Position numbers and translations under genes: made by a program. Of a stretch of DNA of 13,217 nucleotides, positions 1-5,163 are shown piece after piece. This stretch comes from an uncultured bacterium. Its GTDB lineage: Bacteria; Patescibacteriota; Minisyncoccia; Phycocordibacterales; UBA5272. The stretch is taken from NCBI GenBank assembly GCA_903834855.1, contig CAILKS010000081.1, forward strand, positions 1-13,217. The letters are read 5' to 3'. The stretch's first letter is position 1. Each line of letters opens with the position of its first letter. Under the pieces are notes generated by a model, which worked only from the letters and a program-made list of their open reading frames with translations, was not told where the DNA came from and searched no databases.

Positions 1-61
1 CTTTTCTTTTACTTTCCATGTTATTTATGTTAGTTTTCTATTATGGAAAGTAAAAGAAAAG
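1..61. repeat. Perfect 19-bp inverted repeat across the mnmA start
   Basis: Bases 1-19 are the exact reverse complement of bases 43-61, with a 23-bp non-palindromic spacer between them. The right arm is the first 19 bases of mnmA (ATG plus codons for ESKRK). The left arm, read on the minus strand, therefore also begins ATG and encodes MESKRK. The repeat may extend left of the window. Either it is a real hairpin that would bury the start codon, or a fold-back join from amplification or assembly. The second seems likelier because the match begins exactly at the first base of the window. Confidence 0.9.
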
Positions 62-1080
62 CCTTCATTGGTCTCTCAGGCGGAGTAGATTCGTCTGTTT
101 CAGCGAGCTTACTTAAACAGGATGGTTATGATGTAACTGGTGTTTTTATAAAAGTATGGCAACCAGATTTTATTGAATGTACTTGGAAACAAGATAGATT
201 AGATGCTATGCGTGTGGCTTCAGTTTTAAATATCCCTTTTATTACTCTTGATTTAGAAAAAGAATATAAAGAAGGAGTGATTGATTATATGATTGATGAA
301 TATCAGCTTGGTCGTACACCGAACCCAGACGTGATGTGCAACCATGAGGTGAAGTTTGGTGCATTTTTGAAGTGGGCTCTCGCACAGGGGGCAGATTATG
401 TCGCTACAGGACATTATGCAAGTAATAACGGAGAAAATCTTGTGAAAAGTAAAGATGAAAATAAAGATCAAACATATTTTTTATGGACTCTTACAAAAGA
501 GCAATTAAGTAAAATAATTTTTCCAATTGGAGAAATGAAAAAATCTCATGTAAGAGAACTTGCAAGAGAATTTAATCTTTCTGTTAGTGAAAAAAAAGAT
601 AGTCAAGGACTTTGTTTTGTTGGAACAATTGATGTAAAAACATTACTTAAAAATTATATAAAAGAAAAAAGAGGTGATGTAAAAAATGAGTTAGGTGAAG
701 TGATTGGTTATCATGATGGTGTAACATTTTTTACAATAGGAGAGAGACATGGATTTATTATTACTCAAAAATCTACAGAAGATAAACCATATTTTGTTAT
801 TGCAAAAGATTTTAAAGAAAATACTTTAACTGTTTCCAATAACCCTCCACACGAGAAAGAGGGAAATATAATTTCAATTGAAAAAATAAACTGGACTAAA
901 GAAATAAAAAAAGGAGAAATTTATGAAGCACGTGCGAGGTATCGTGCCCCACTTTCAAAAGTGGAAATTATAAATGAAAAAGAACTTAAGATTATAGAAG
1001 GGGGTTTAACTGCCACCTCTGGACAGTCTCTTGTTTTATATGATGGAGAATTATGTATTGGTGGTGGTATTATTAATTAG
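43..1080 (+). CDS. mnmA: tRNA-specific 2-thiouridylase MnmA
   Basis: MnmA puts sulfur on C2 of the wobble uridine (U34) of Lys, Glu and Gln tRNAs in the cytoplasm, using ATP to adenylate the base and a persulfide relayed from cysteine desulfurase. The 345-residue protein opens with the PP-loop ATP-pyrophosphatase signature SGGVDSS (residues 12-18). It has the family segment GRTPNPDVMCN with the first catalytic cysteine at C99, the ATGHYA motif near residue 121, and the second catalytic cysteine at C191 in DSQGLCFVG. The C-terminal half is the beta-barrel tRNA-binding part. Length is slightly below the usual 360-370. The ATG at 43 is the first in-frame start, and no Shine-Dalgarno precedes it. 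The start lies in the fold-back repeat at 1-61. The gene is convergent with the ZIP gene; their stop codons are one base apart, with no room for a terminator. Confidence 0.96.
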   Translation: MESKRKAFIGLSGGVDSSVSASLLKQDGYDVTGVFIKVWQPDFIECTWKQDRLDAMRVASVLNIPFITLDLEKEYKEGVIDYMIDEYQLGRTPNPDVMCNHEVKFGAFLKWALAQGADYVATGHYASNNGENLVKSKDENKDQTYFLWTLTKEQLSKIIFPIGEMKKSHVRELAREFNLSVSEKKDSQGLCFVGTIDVKTLLKNYIKEKRGDVKNELGEVIGYHDGVTFFTIGERHGFIITQKSTEDKPYFVIAKDFKENTLTVSNNPPHEKEGNIISIEKINWTKEIKKGEIYEARARYRAPLSKVEIINEKELKIIEGGLTATSGQSLVLYDGELCIGGGIIN

Positions 1081-1081
1081 T

Positions 1082-1750
1082 TTATTGGCTGTGTATATCT
1101 TTATGTTTGGTGTGGAATCGGATCTCTAAATATATAATCCATAAAACGATAGCAGCTAAAGAGGAGATACTAGCTATTTCAAGCGAATGGAATTGTTCAT
1201 CATTAATTTTTTTTCCTAAAATAAAAATTAGAATAGCTGCCGCAGGTGATCCTATTTGTGCAAAAATACCATACATAATTGTCTTCTTAATAGAAAGTCC
1301 GAGACTACGAAGAACTGCTAATGTCCCTATTATTTTAGGTAATTCATGAATAATTATACCTACTGTTGCAGCATATCCAAGGACTGGACTTACAAGATAG
1401 GTTGCTCCGATAACTGCCCCATCTATTAATGAATGAAACGCCTCACTAACGACAATACCTTTTGCCCCGTCTACTTCCTTGGCATGACTATGTCCATGGT
1501 TAAATTTAGAAAGTATAAAAATAGTTATTAATGCTGTAACTCCACCAATAAAAATATCAAGAAGTTGAAGCTCTTCACCATGTTCGTAAAAAGCATCAAT
1601 TACTGTGAATAACAGTAACCCTAATCCAAGAATAAGAAAGGTTATTTTCCAGCCACCCTTGAAAAGATCTCTACGTAAAAGTAAAGAAAGTAATGCGAGT
1701 AATGGTAAGGAACTAGCACTTATAGTCATTAAAATAAAAGATGTATTCAT
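1082..1750 (-). CDS. ZIP-family divalent metal transporter
   Basis: A 222-residue polytopic membrane protein of the ZIP (Zrt/Irt-like) family, expected to move zinc or another divalent metal into the cytoplasm. About seven hydrophobic segments are visible, near residues 5-25, 35-53, 63-81, 97-120, 122-143, 156-179 and 192-210. A histidine-rich loop (HGHSH, residues 85-89) precedes the fourth segment, as is usual for ZIPs. The fourth segment carries HSLIDG (residues 106-111), matching the family HNxxDG motif. The fifth carries HELP (135-138), matching the first half of HExPHE. The second HE of that motif is replaced by K139-I140, so the binuclear metal site looks incomplete. The gene is divergent from a Fur-family regulator, with two dyads between them, which suggests metal-responsive repression. 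Family confidence is high; metal specificity is unknown. Confidence 0.88.
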   Translation of the reverse strand: MNTSFILMTISASSLPLLALLSLLLRRDLFKGGWKITFLILGLGLLLFTVIDAFYEHGEELQLLDIFIGGVTALITIFILSKFNHGHSHAKEVDGAKGIVVSEAFHSLIDGAVIGATYLVSPVLGYAATVGIIIHELPKIIGTLAVLRSLGLSIKKTIMYGIFAQIGSPAAAILIFILGKKINDEQFHSLEIASISSLAAIVLWIIYLEIRFHTKHKDIHSQ

Positions 1751-1759
1751 ATAACTTAT

Positions 1760-1788
1760 ATTTTATAACACTTTATTATATAATGCAA
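1760..1788 (-). promoter_or_regulatory. Candidate promoter of the ZIP gene
   Basis: On the minus strand there is TTGCAT (1788-1783), a 17-bp spacer, and TAAAAT (1765-1760). This fits a sigma-70 promoter, with a transcript start about 3 bases before the ATG, so the message would be nearly leaderless. The -35 element lies inside the first dyad (1784-1798), so a bound repressor would block it. Confidence 0.5.
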
Positions 1789-1798
1789 GTTATTTGCA
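1784..1798. promoter_or_regulatory. Candidate Fur/Zur-type operator 1
   Basis: TGCAAGTTATTTGCA, a dyad with TGCAA and TTGCA arms five bases apart; the arms extend by one base on each side (ATGCAA/TTGCAT). It has the 7-1-7 layout common in Fur-family operators. It matches the second dyad at 1828-1842 at 12 of 15 positions and overlaps the candidate -35 of the ZIP gene. Confidence 0.6.
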
Positions 1799-1827
1799 TA
1801 AGTATTTTATATATTATTGTTTAACTA

Positions 1828-1842
1828 TGCGAAATATTTGCA
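1828..1842. promoter_or_regulatory. Candidate Fur/Zur-type operator 2
   Basis: TGCGAAATATTTGCA, with the same TGCRA-N5-TTGCA design as operator 1 and a centre 44 bp away. It overlaps a possible -35 (TTGCAA, 1838-1843) for the regulator gene, followed after 16 bp by TATTAT (1860-1865). This arrangement suits autoregulation plus repression of the divergent transporter. Confidence 0.55.
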
Positions 1843-1911
1843 ATAAGCAAGCTAGGTGTTATTATTATATTCATGTATTTCGTTTTTCTAAAAAAATAAT
1901 CTATTTATAAT

Positions 1912-2331
1912 ATGAATAAAGAAGAATTAAAAAATTTAATTAATGAAGCAGGTCTAAGAGTTACTTTGCATAGATTAAGAGTTCTCTCTGCGGTGGCTAA
2001 AGCAAAAAAACCAATAACGGTTTATGAATTAACAGAGTTACTTCGTAAAAAAGAAAATATAGATCAAGCAACTATTTATAGAAATCTATCTTCATTACAT
2101 CTAGCCGGCATTTTAAGGCGATCAGATTTGAATCATGGTCATTCACATTATGAATTAGAAACAGGAAAAGCTACACATCAAATTATATGTAATAAATGTG
2201 AAATTATAGAAAGAATAGAAGGTGTCTCAACTGATAATGCTATTTTAAAAATGGTTCAAAAAAGTAAAAAGTTTAAGAATGTAATAACTCATTCTGTTGA
2301 AATTTTTGGAGTGTGTAAATCTTGTAATTAG
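1912..2331 (+). CDS. Fur-family metal-responsive repressor, probably Zur-like
   Basis: A 139-residue DNA-binding protein of the Fur superfamily. The N-terminal winged helix (about residues 5-82) includes the recognition-helix region DQATIYRNLSSL (51-62). The hinge carries the metal-ligand stretch HGHSHYE (75-81). The dimerisation domain has H89 and two CxxC pairs, C93/C96 and C135/C138, which form the structural zinc site in this family. H127 is a further likely ligand. Members sense iron, zinc, manganese, nickel or peroxide. Zur is preferred here only because of the divergent ZIP transporter and the two dyads in the shared 161-bp promoter region. The ATG at 1912 has no Shine-Dalgarno. The gene ends before a bidirectional terminator at 2357-2388. 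Family is certain; the metal sensed is inferred. Confidence 0.92.
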   Translation: MNKEELKNLINEAGLRVTLHRLRVLSAVAKAKKPITVYELTELLRKKENIDQATIYRNLSSLHLAGILRRSDLNHGHSHYELETGKATHQIICNKCEIIERIEGVSTDNAILKMVQKSKKFKNVITHSVEIFGVCKSCN

Positions 2332-2356
2332 GTTGTTAGTAAGGGGTGATAAATAT

Positions 2357-2388
2357 AAAAAACCACCGCGTGGGTGGTTCTTTTTTTG
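2357..2388. terminator. Bidirectional rho-independent terminator
   Basis: Stem AACCACC (2361-2367) pairs with GGTGGTT (2373-2379) around a GCGTG loop, followed by CTTTTTTT on the plus strand. On the minus strand the stem is followed by TTTTTTATATTT. It serves the convergent Fur-family gene (+) and the small orphan gene at 2403-2768 (-). The core ACCGCGTGGGT recurs in the terminator at 12282-12298. Confidence 0.85.
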
Positions 2389-2402
2389 TTGTCGGGATTA
2401 AC

Positions 2403-2768
2403 TTAATTCCAACGAGTGAAATTGCCAATTGGTTGAGTCATTTTGCCGGTGCCAATTTCGGAGTAGGATTTTTCAATCCACTCATTGAATGGTATTTCAC
2501 CAGCTTGTGGTGAGTACAAAATACCCTGAAATTGCATAATCCAGAGTCCGCTAGGACCCCGGTAAGCCGATTTCTCATCAAACATCGTGAGTGTTTTGAT
2601 TTTGTGCTGCAGGCACATATCTTCACGGTGTCGGGTAACGTTGATGGCCACATAACCAAGCCTGTAGGTGACCTCGTTCAAGACTGCTCGCAGTTTTTCT
2701 GCGACAGTCGGGGCTTCTGTGGAGACAATTGCCTCTTGTTCCACAACAGCTAGAGCTGGTTTTTTCAT
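2403..2768 (-). CDS. Orphan small protein, function unknown
   Basis: I do not recognise this 121-residue protein. It has no signal peptide or membrane segment. Residues 1-25 are Ala/Glu/Val-rich and low in complexity; the rest looks like a compact soluble domain with aromatic-rich motifs such as GPSGLWIMQFQG (about 72-83) and a C-terminal NFTRWN. A real gene is supported by a strong Shine-Dalgarno (AGGAG on the minus strand at 2780-2776, seven bases from the ATG), a candidate promoter with an 82-base leader, and a terminator just past the stop. A hand count of 2521-2640 gives 57 of 120 G+C, against 29 of 120 in mnmA (541-660). It therefore differs in composition from its neighbours, which may reflect transfer or a separate gene class. 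Confidence 0.75.
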   Translation of the reverse strand: MKKPALAVVEQEAIVSTEAPTVAEKLRAVLNEVTYRLGYVAINVTRHREDMCLQHKIKTLTMFDEKSAYRGPSGLWIMQFQGILYSPQAGEIPFNEWIEKSYSEIGTGKMTQPIGNFTRWN

Positions 2769-2798
2769 ATTTTTTCTCCTTTTTTTAACACAAATTTC

Positions 2799-2820
2799 TA
2801 TATCACTGCCTAGTGATATA
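2799..2820 (-). promoter_or_regulatory. Leader hairpin or operator of the orphan gene at 2403-2768
   Basis: TATATCACT (2799-2807) and AGTGATATA (2812-2820) are perfect 9-bp arms around GCCT. The dyad lies between the candidate promoter (2857-2885) and the Shine-Dalgarno (2776-2780), so it could act as an RNA hairpin in the leader or as a repressor site. No poly-U tract follows directly on the minus strand, so it is not a plain terminator. Confidence 0.5.
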
Positions 2821-2856
2821 GGCGAGATTCCTCAGATTTAAAGAACTCACTGTGTA

Positions 2857-2885
2857 ATCCTATACTTAATAATAAAAGGTGTAAA
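2857..2885 (-). promoter_or_regulatory. Candidate promoter of the orphan gene at 2403-2768
   Basis: On the minus strand, TTTACA (2885-2880), a 17-bp spacer, then TAGGAT (2862-2857). The predicted leader of about 82 bases contains the 2799-2820 hairpin and the Shine-Dalgarno. Confidence 0.4.
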
Positions 2886-2894
2886 GGGGGATTA

Positions 2895-2924
2895 TAAAAA
2901 AGTTCCGCCTTCTAATGGGCGGAA
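2895..2924 (-). terminator. Rho-independent terminator of the orphan gene at 2944-3315
   Basis: Stem TTCCGCC (2903-2909) pairs with GGCGGAA (2918-2924) around an 8-base loop. On the minus strand it is followed by CTTTTTTATAAT. It lies 20 bp past the stop codon. A short T run (2927-2930) also follows on the plus strand, but no plus-strand gene needs it. Confidence 0.8.
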
Positions 2925-2943
2925 TCTTTTGTATAGGCTGTTT

Positions 2944-3315
2944 CTATATAAACGGCAGAATGTGTTCGAGTTCTGGGTAGCTTGCTGCATCACACAGATC
3001 TTCATTTGCCACCAAAATGAAGTTGGCAAATTCCATATTTGGATTTAGTCGGGCACTTTCCACATCTTTACAACAAACGTAACGAATACGTCGTTGATCG
3101 ATTTGCTTTTTGTACAAAGTTTCGCACTCTTCAAACAAATCAAAAAGTGCAATGTGTCCATCCCATTCATTTTTTGCTATGACTATCACCACGACCTTCT
3201 GGTCAAACGGTTTAACACCGAGACGAGTGATTAGGGACGAATACGAGTAGCTTGTCCTAATCCCAAGATCCAGGATTGCTTGGAAAAAGGCTTGATTAGA
3301 AAGAAAAATATGCAT
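2944..3315 (-). CDS. Orphan small protein, function unknown
   Basis: I do not recognise this 123-residue protein. It looks soluble and mixed alpha/beta: a hydrophobic strand VVVIVIAK (about residues 41-48) precedes NEWDGH, and later segments include the basic DQRRIRYVCC (about 73-82) and FANFILVANEDLC (about 96-108). These hydrophobic strands between helices could suggest a small Rossmann-like fold, but that is speculation. Expression is supported by a good promoter directly upstream and a terminator directly downstream. The ATG has no AGGAG; only a GGGGTT stretch lies about 7 bases upstream. GC is higher than in neighbouring core genes (hand count 42 of 120 at 3061-3180). It is co-oriented with the other orphan at 2403-2768, but the terminator between them makes them separate units. 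Confidence 0.72.
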   Translation of the reverse strand: MHIFLSNQAFFQAILDLGIRTSYSYSSLITRLGVKPFDQKVVVIVIAKNEWDGHIALFDLFEECETLYKKQIDQRRIRYVCCKDVESARLNPNMEFANFILVANEDLCDAASYPELEHILPFI

Positions 3316-3349
3316 TTGAAAACCCCAATTAAGTTGAACAATTAAAAAT

Positions 3350-3378
3350 ATAATACCACAATTTTAAATAAAAGTAAA
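3350..3378 (-). promoter_or_regulatory. Promoter of the orphan gene at 2944-3315
   Basis: On the minus strand, TTTACT (3378-3373), an exact 17-bp spacer ending in TGG, then TATTAT (3355-3350): a -35 plus extended -10. Its -35 touches the stem of the preceding terminator, so termination of the upstream gene and initiation of this one are packed together. Confidence 0.6.
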
Positions 3379-3404
3379 GAGCGATGCCGTAGACATCGCT
3401 CTTT
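3376..3404 (-). terminator. Rho-independent terminator of the DsbA-like gene
   Basis: AAAGAGCGATG (3376-3386) and CATCGCTCTTT (3394-3404) form an 11-bp stem with a 7-base loop. It is followed on the minus strand by ACTTTTATTT. It begins 17 bp past the stop codon at 3421, which shows that the gene ends there. Confidence 0.8.
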
Positions 3405-3420
3405 CTGTTAACTCTTTCCT

Positions 3421-4296
3421 TTATTTACTGTTTGAGGCTGTATAAGGTAGAAATGGGGCGTTATTTTTTATTTTATAATCAAAAAGAGCGTCTATAAATG
3501 GATAATAAGCTTTTGCTCCCCCTAATTTACCAACACAAGAAATCATCTCAGCTTCTTTTTGTGCATGTGGGTGGAGACTTGGTGGAAGTGGGAAATTTCT
3601 ATAAACATAAGAAATTCTACCTGCGTAATCTGTGCGAATCTTCTTAATTGTTGGGTGAAGCCTTGTACAGAATGGACATTCAGCATCTGAATATTCAACT
3701 ACATAAACTTTTGTAGGATTTGTTACTTCTTGTAATTCATTTTGATCTATAATTTTACCTTCAAATTTAGCTAATTTTTTAAAGTTAGTTAAATTGATTG
3801 CTTCTTCTATTGATTGTCTAAAAATATTTTCATCTTGTGCTCCAGAAATATTATTTACAACATAAAAGATTCCAGCTTCTTCACGTAAGATAAAAGTTGC
3901 AGGGGTACCATTTACTCCAGCCTTTACTCCATCATTTACAGAATCAGTAACCGCCTGAGCTTTTTCACCAGAATCTACACATTTAATAAAAGCACTTTTA
4001 TTAACTCCAACAGATTTTAATATTGCTGGTAATGGACTAGCGGTTGAAGAAGTATTCCCTCCTCCATTTGTTGTTATAAATCCATAACCCATAAGTCCAA
4101 AAGCTATAACAACCGAAGCGATAATGATTGCTACAGGGGTTGTTAGTGTAAAACCTCTACGGTGATGCTTTTTAGACAAGTCGTCTATGTTTCCACCGTT
4201 AACTATTTCAATAGTTTCTACTGTTATAGTTCCTTCTTCTTTAAAATTTTCTATTATTTTATTATCCTCATTATTTTTTGTGTTGTGTGCATTCAT
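3421..4296 (-). CDS. Membrane-anchored DsbA-like thioredoxin-fold protein with permuted half-domains
   Basis: A 291-residue protein, predicted N-in/C-out. It has a charged cytoplasmic tail (1-49, ending KKHHRRGF), one membrane helix (about 52-75), a Gly/Ser/Thr linker, and then extracytoplasmic DsbA-type sequence, so a thiol-disulfide oxidoreductase role is expected. The order is unusual. Residues 88-170 resemble the C-terminal half of DsbA: SVGVNKSAFIKCVDSG, then GVNGTPATFI with the family cis-proline at P132, then SGAQ and a closing helix. Residues 195-275 resemble the N-terminal half: VVEYSDAECPFC with the active-site pair C207/C210, then VYRNFPL and LHPHAQKEAE. Normally the CxxC half comes first. 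No C-terminal half follows, and a terminator lies just past the stop. It could be a circular permutant, or the remainder of a tandem DsbA duplication that lost its outer halves. It shares a divergent promoter region with yciB. Confidence 0.85.
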   Translation of the reverse strand: MNAHNTKNNEDNKIIENFKEEGTITVETIEIVNGGNIDDLSKKHHRRGFTLTTPVAIIIASVVIAFGLMGYGFITTNGGGNTSSTASPLPAILKSVGVNKSAFIKCVDSGEKAQAVTDSVNDGVKAGVNGTPATFILREEAGIFYVVNNISGAQDENIFRQSIEEAINLTNFKKLAKFEGKIIDQNELQEVTNPTKVYVVEYSDAECPFCTRLHPTIKKIRTDYAGRISYVYRNFPLPPSLHPHAQKEAEMISCVGKLGGAKAYYPFIDALFDYKIKNNAPFLPYTASNSK

Positions 4297-4322
4297 ATTT
4301 TTAATTATGTTTTCTTTATACC

Positions 4323-4341
4323 TAATTACTTTATGTAATTA
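4323..4341. promoter_or_regulatory. Perfect dyad in the dsbA-like/yciB divergent promoter region
   Basis: TAATTAC (4323-4329) and GTAATTA (4335-4341) are perfect 7-bp arms five bases apart. The 76-bp region between the two divergent starts also holds possible -10 elements: TATGAT (4355-4360) for yciB and TATAAA on the minus strand (4320-4315) for the DsbA-like gene. The dyad sits between them, where a regulator could affect both. AT-rich composition makes chance possible. Confidence 0.4.
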
Positions 4342-4372
4342 TTCATTTATACTGTATGATTACGAGTATATC

Positions 4373-4945
4373 ATGAGCAATAATAATCTATTAACAATAA
4401 AAACTATAAAAAAACTGTTCTCTGATGGACTACTTGAATTTGGTCCAATTATTATATTTTTATTATCTTTTAAATATCTCCATATTTATAAAGCGACAAT
4501 GGTTTTGATGATCGTTACTATTATTTCTACTGTAATAACCTATAGAAAACAAAAAAGATTACCTTATTTAGCTCTTTATGTTGCGCTTCTCACCAGTATT
4601 TTTGGATATATGACTTTATCTTTACATCAGCCTAGGTTTATACAAATGCGTGATACTTTGTATGATGCTACCTGTGCTCTCACTTTAATTGTTGGACTTA
4701 TTTTAAATATTTCTTTTTTGAAAATTGCTTTTGATTCTGTTTTTCCAATGACCAGAAGAGCGTGGAATAAGTTTACTTATGCATGGATTTTCTTTTTTAT
4801 TACAAATGCTTTTCTAAATGAGTTTGTTAGGCGATCTTTTTCTTTAAAGCAATGGTTTGAATTTAAAAGTATTATGGTAGCCGTAACTATAATATTTGGA
4901 CTGACGGTTATCATTTTGTTTTATGAGAAAGACGGGGATAAATAG
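4373..4945 (+). CDS. yciB: YciB/IspZ-family inner-membrane septation protein
   Basis: A 190-residue polytopic membrane protein resembling YciB (intracellular septation protein A, IspZ; 179 residues in E. coli), linked in proteobacteria to envelope maintenance and septation. Family landmarks in order: a first hydrophobic segment with EFGPIIIFLLSFKYLHIY (the PLLLFF.xYK region), ATMVLMIVTII followed by a basic YRKQKR loop, a central GYMTL...FIQMRDTLYDA stretch (the FIKWKPTI region), then RRAWNKFTYAWIFFFITNAFLNEFV (given here only as its parts RRAW, WIFFF and NAFLNEFV), and WFEFK before the last membrane segment. The ATG at 4373 is chosen because an earlier in-frame start would overlap the DsbA-like gene on the other strand and add unrelated residues. 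There is no Shine-Dalgarno. A strong hairpin follows at 5043-5075, so it is probably not in the ATP synthase transcript. Confidence 0.8.
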   Translation: MSNNNLLTIKTIKKLFSDGLLEFGPIIIFLLSFKYLHIYKATMVLMIVTIISTVITYRKQKRLPYLALYVALLTSIFGYMTLSLHQPRFIQMRDTLYDATCALTLIVGLILNISFLKIAFDSVFPMTRRAWNKFTYAWIFFFITNAFLNEFVRRSFSLKQWFEFKSIMVAVTIIFGLTVIILFYEKDGDK

Positions 4946-5113
4946 TTTCAAGTTTCCAGTTTTTATTTTGGCTAGCGAGGGGCTAAATAGAAAAGTAATC
5001 TTTTACATTTAGCCCGAGCGACGACATAAGATTTTTTCCAGTAATACGGGTGGCCACGAAGTGGCCACCCGTATTTGAATTTTCTTGAAACTTGGAACTG
5101 GAAACTTGAAACT
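4944..5113. repeat. Composite intergenic repeat: 18-bp outer arms around two hairpins
   Basis: The outer arms are AGTTTCAAGTTTCCAGTT (4944-4961, beginning inside the yciB stop codon) and its exact reverse complement at 5096-5113. Inside lie two independent hairpins. In the first, GGGCTAAAT (4980-4988) pairs with ATTTAGCCC (5007-5015), with a nested AAAAG/CTTTT stem. The second is the 15-bp terminator stem at 5043-5075. As RNA or single-stranded DNA this would form a three-way junction. No target-site duplication or transposase is visible. The 18-base arm recurs exactly at 7151-7168. Confidence 0.85.
5043..5085 (+). terminator. Strong hairpin terminator after yciB
   Basis: AATACGGGTGGCCAC (5043-5057) and GTGGCCACCCGTATT (5061-5075) form a perfect 15-bp GC-rich stem with a GAA loop. 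It is followed by TTTGAATTTTCTT, a T-rich but interrupted tract. It separates yciB from the ATP synthase locus. Confidence 0.75.
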
Positions 5114-5115
5114 GT

Positions 5116-5127
5116 GTAGTGCACTAC
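5116..5127. promoter_or_regulatory. Perfect 12-bp palindrome before atpB
   Basis: GTAGTGCACTAC reads the same on both strands. It lies just outside the outer arm of the composite repeat and about 20 bp upstream of the candidate atpB -10, where a dimeric regulator could bind. Function unknown. Confidence 0.45.
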
Positions 5128-5144
5128 CAACTTTCCCAATTTTG

Positions 5145-5153
5145 TGTTAAAAT
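5145..5153 (+). promoter_or_regulatory. Candidate extended -10 promoter of the atp locus
   Basis: TGTTAAAAT (5145-5153) combines the extended -10 TGn with TAAAAT. No good -35 is present. A transcript start near 5160 would leave only about four bases before the atpB ATG at 5164, so the first message would be almost leaderless. Confidence 0.45.
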
Positions 5154-5163
5154 ATCACGCATT

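Noticed and set aside
3421..4296. Calling the DsbA-like gene a pseudogene
   Set aside because: There is one intact frame with a membrane anchor, both conserved half-domain motifs, and a terminator just past the stop. The odd feature is the order of halves, not damage.
4187..4372. N-terminal extension of the yciB reading frame by 62 residues from an ATG at 4187
   Set aside because: It would overlap the DsbA-like gene on the opposite strand and its divergent promoter region. The YciB-like sequence begins after the ATG at 4373.
4944..5113. Insertion sequence or MITE with terminal inverted repeats
   Set aside because: No target-site duplication is visible (flanks differ), no transposase is present, and the arm word also occurs as a single copy at 7151. 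The call is kept as a repeat only.
5119..5163. GTG start at 5119 for atpB
   Set aside because: It would translate across the 12-bp palindrome and the likely -10 element and adds residues atypical of subunit a. The ATG at 5164 is better.
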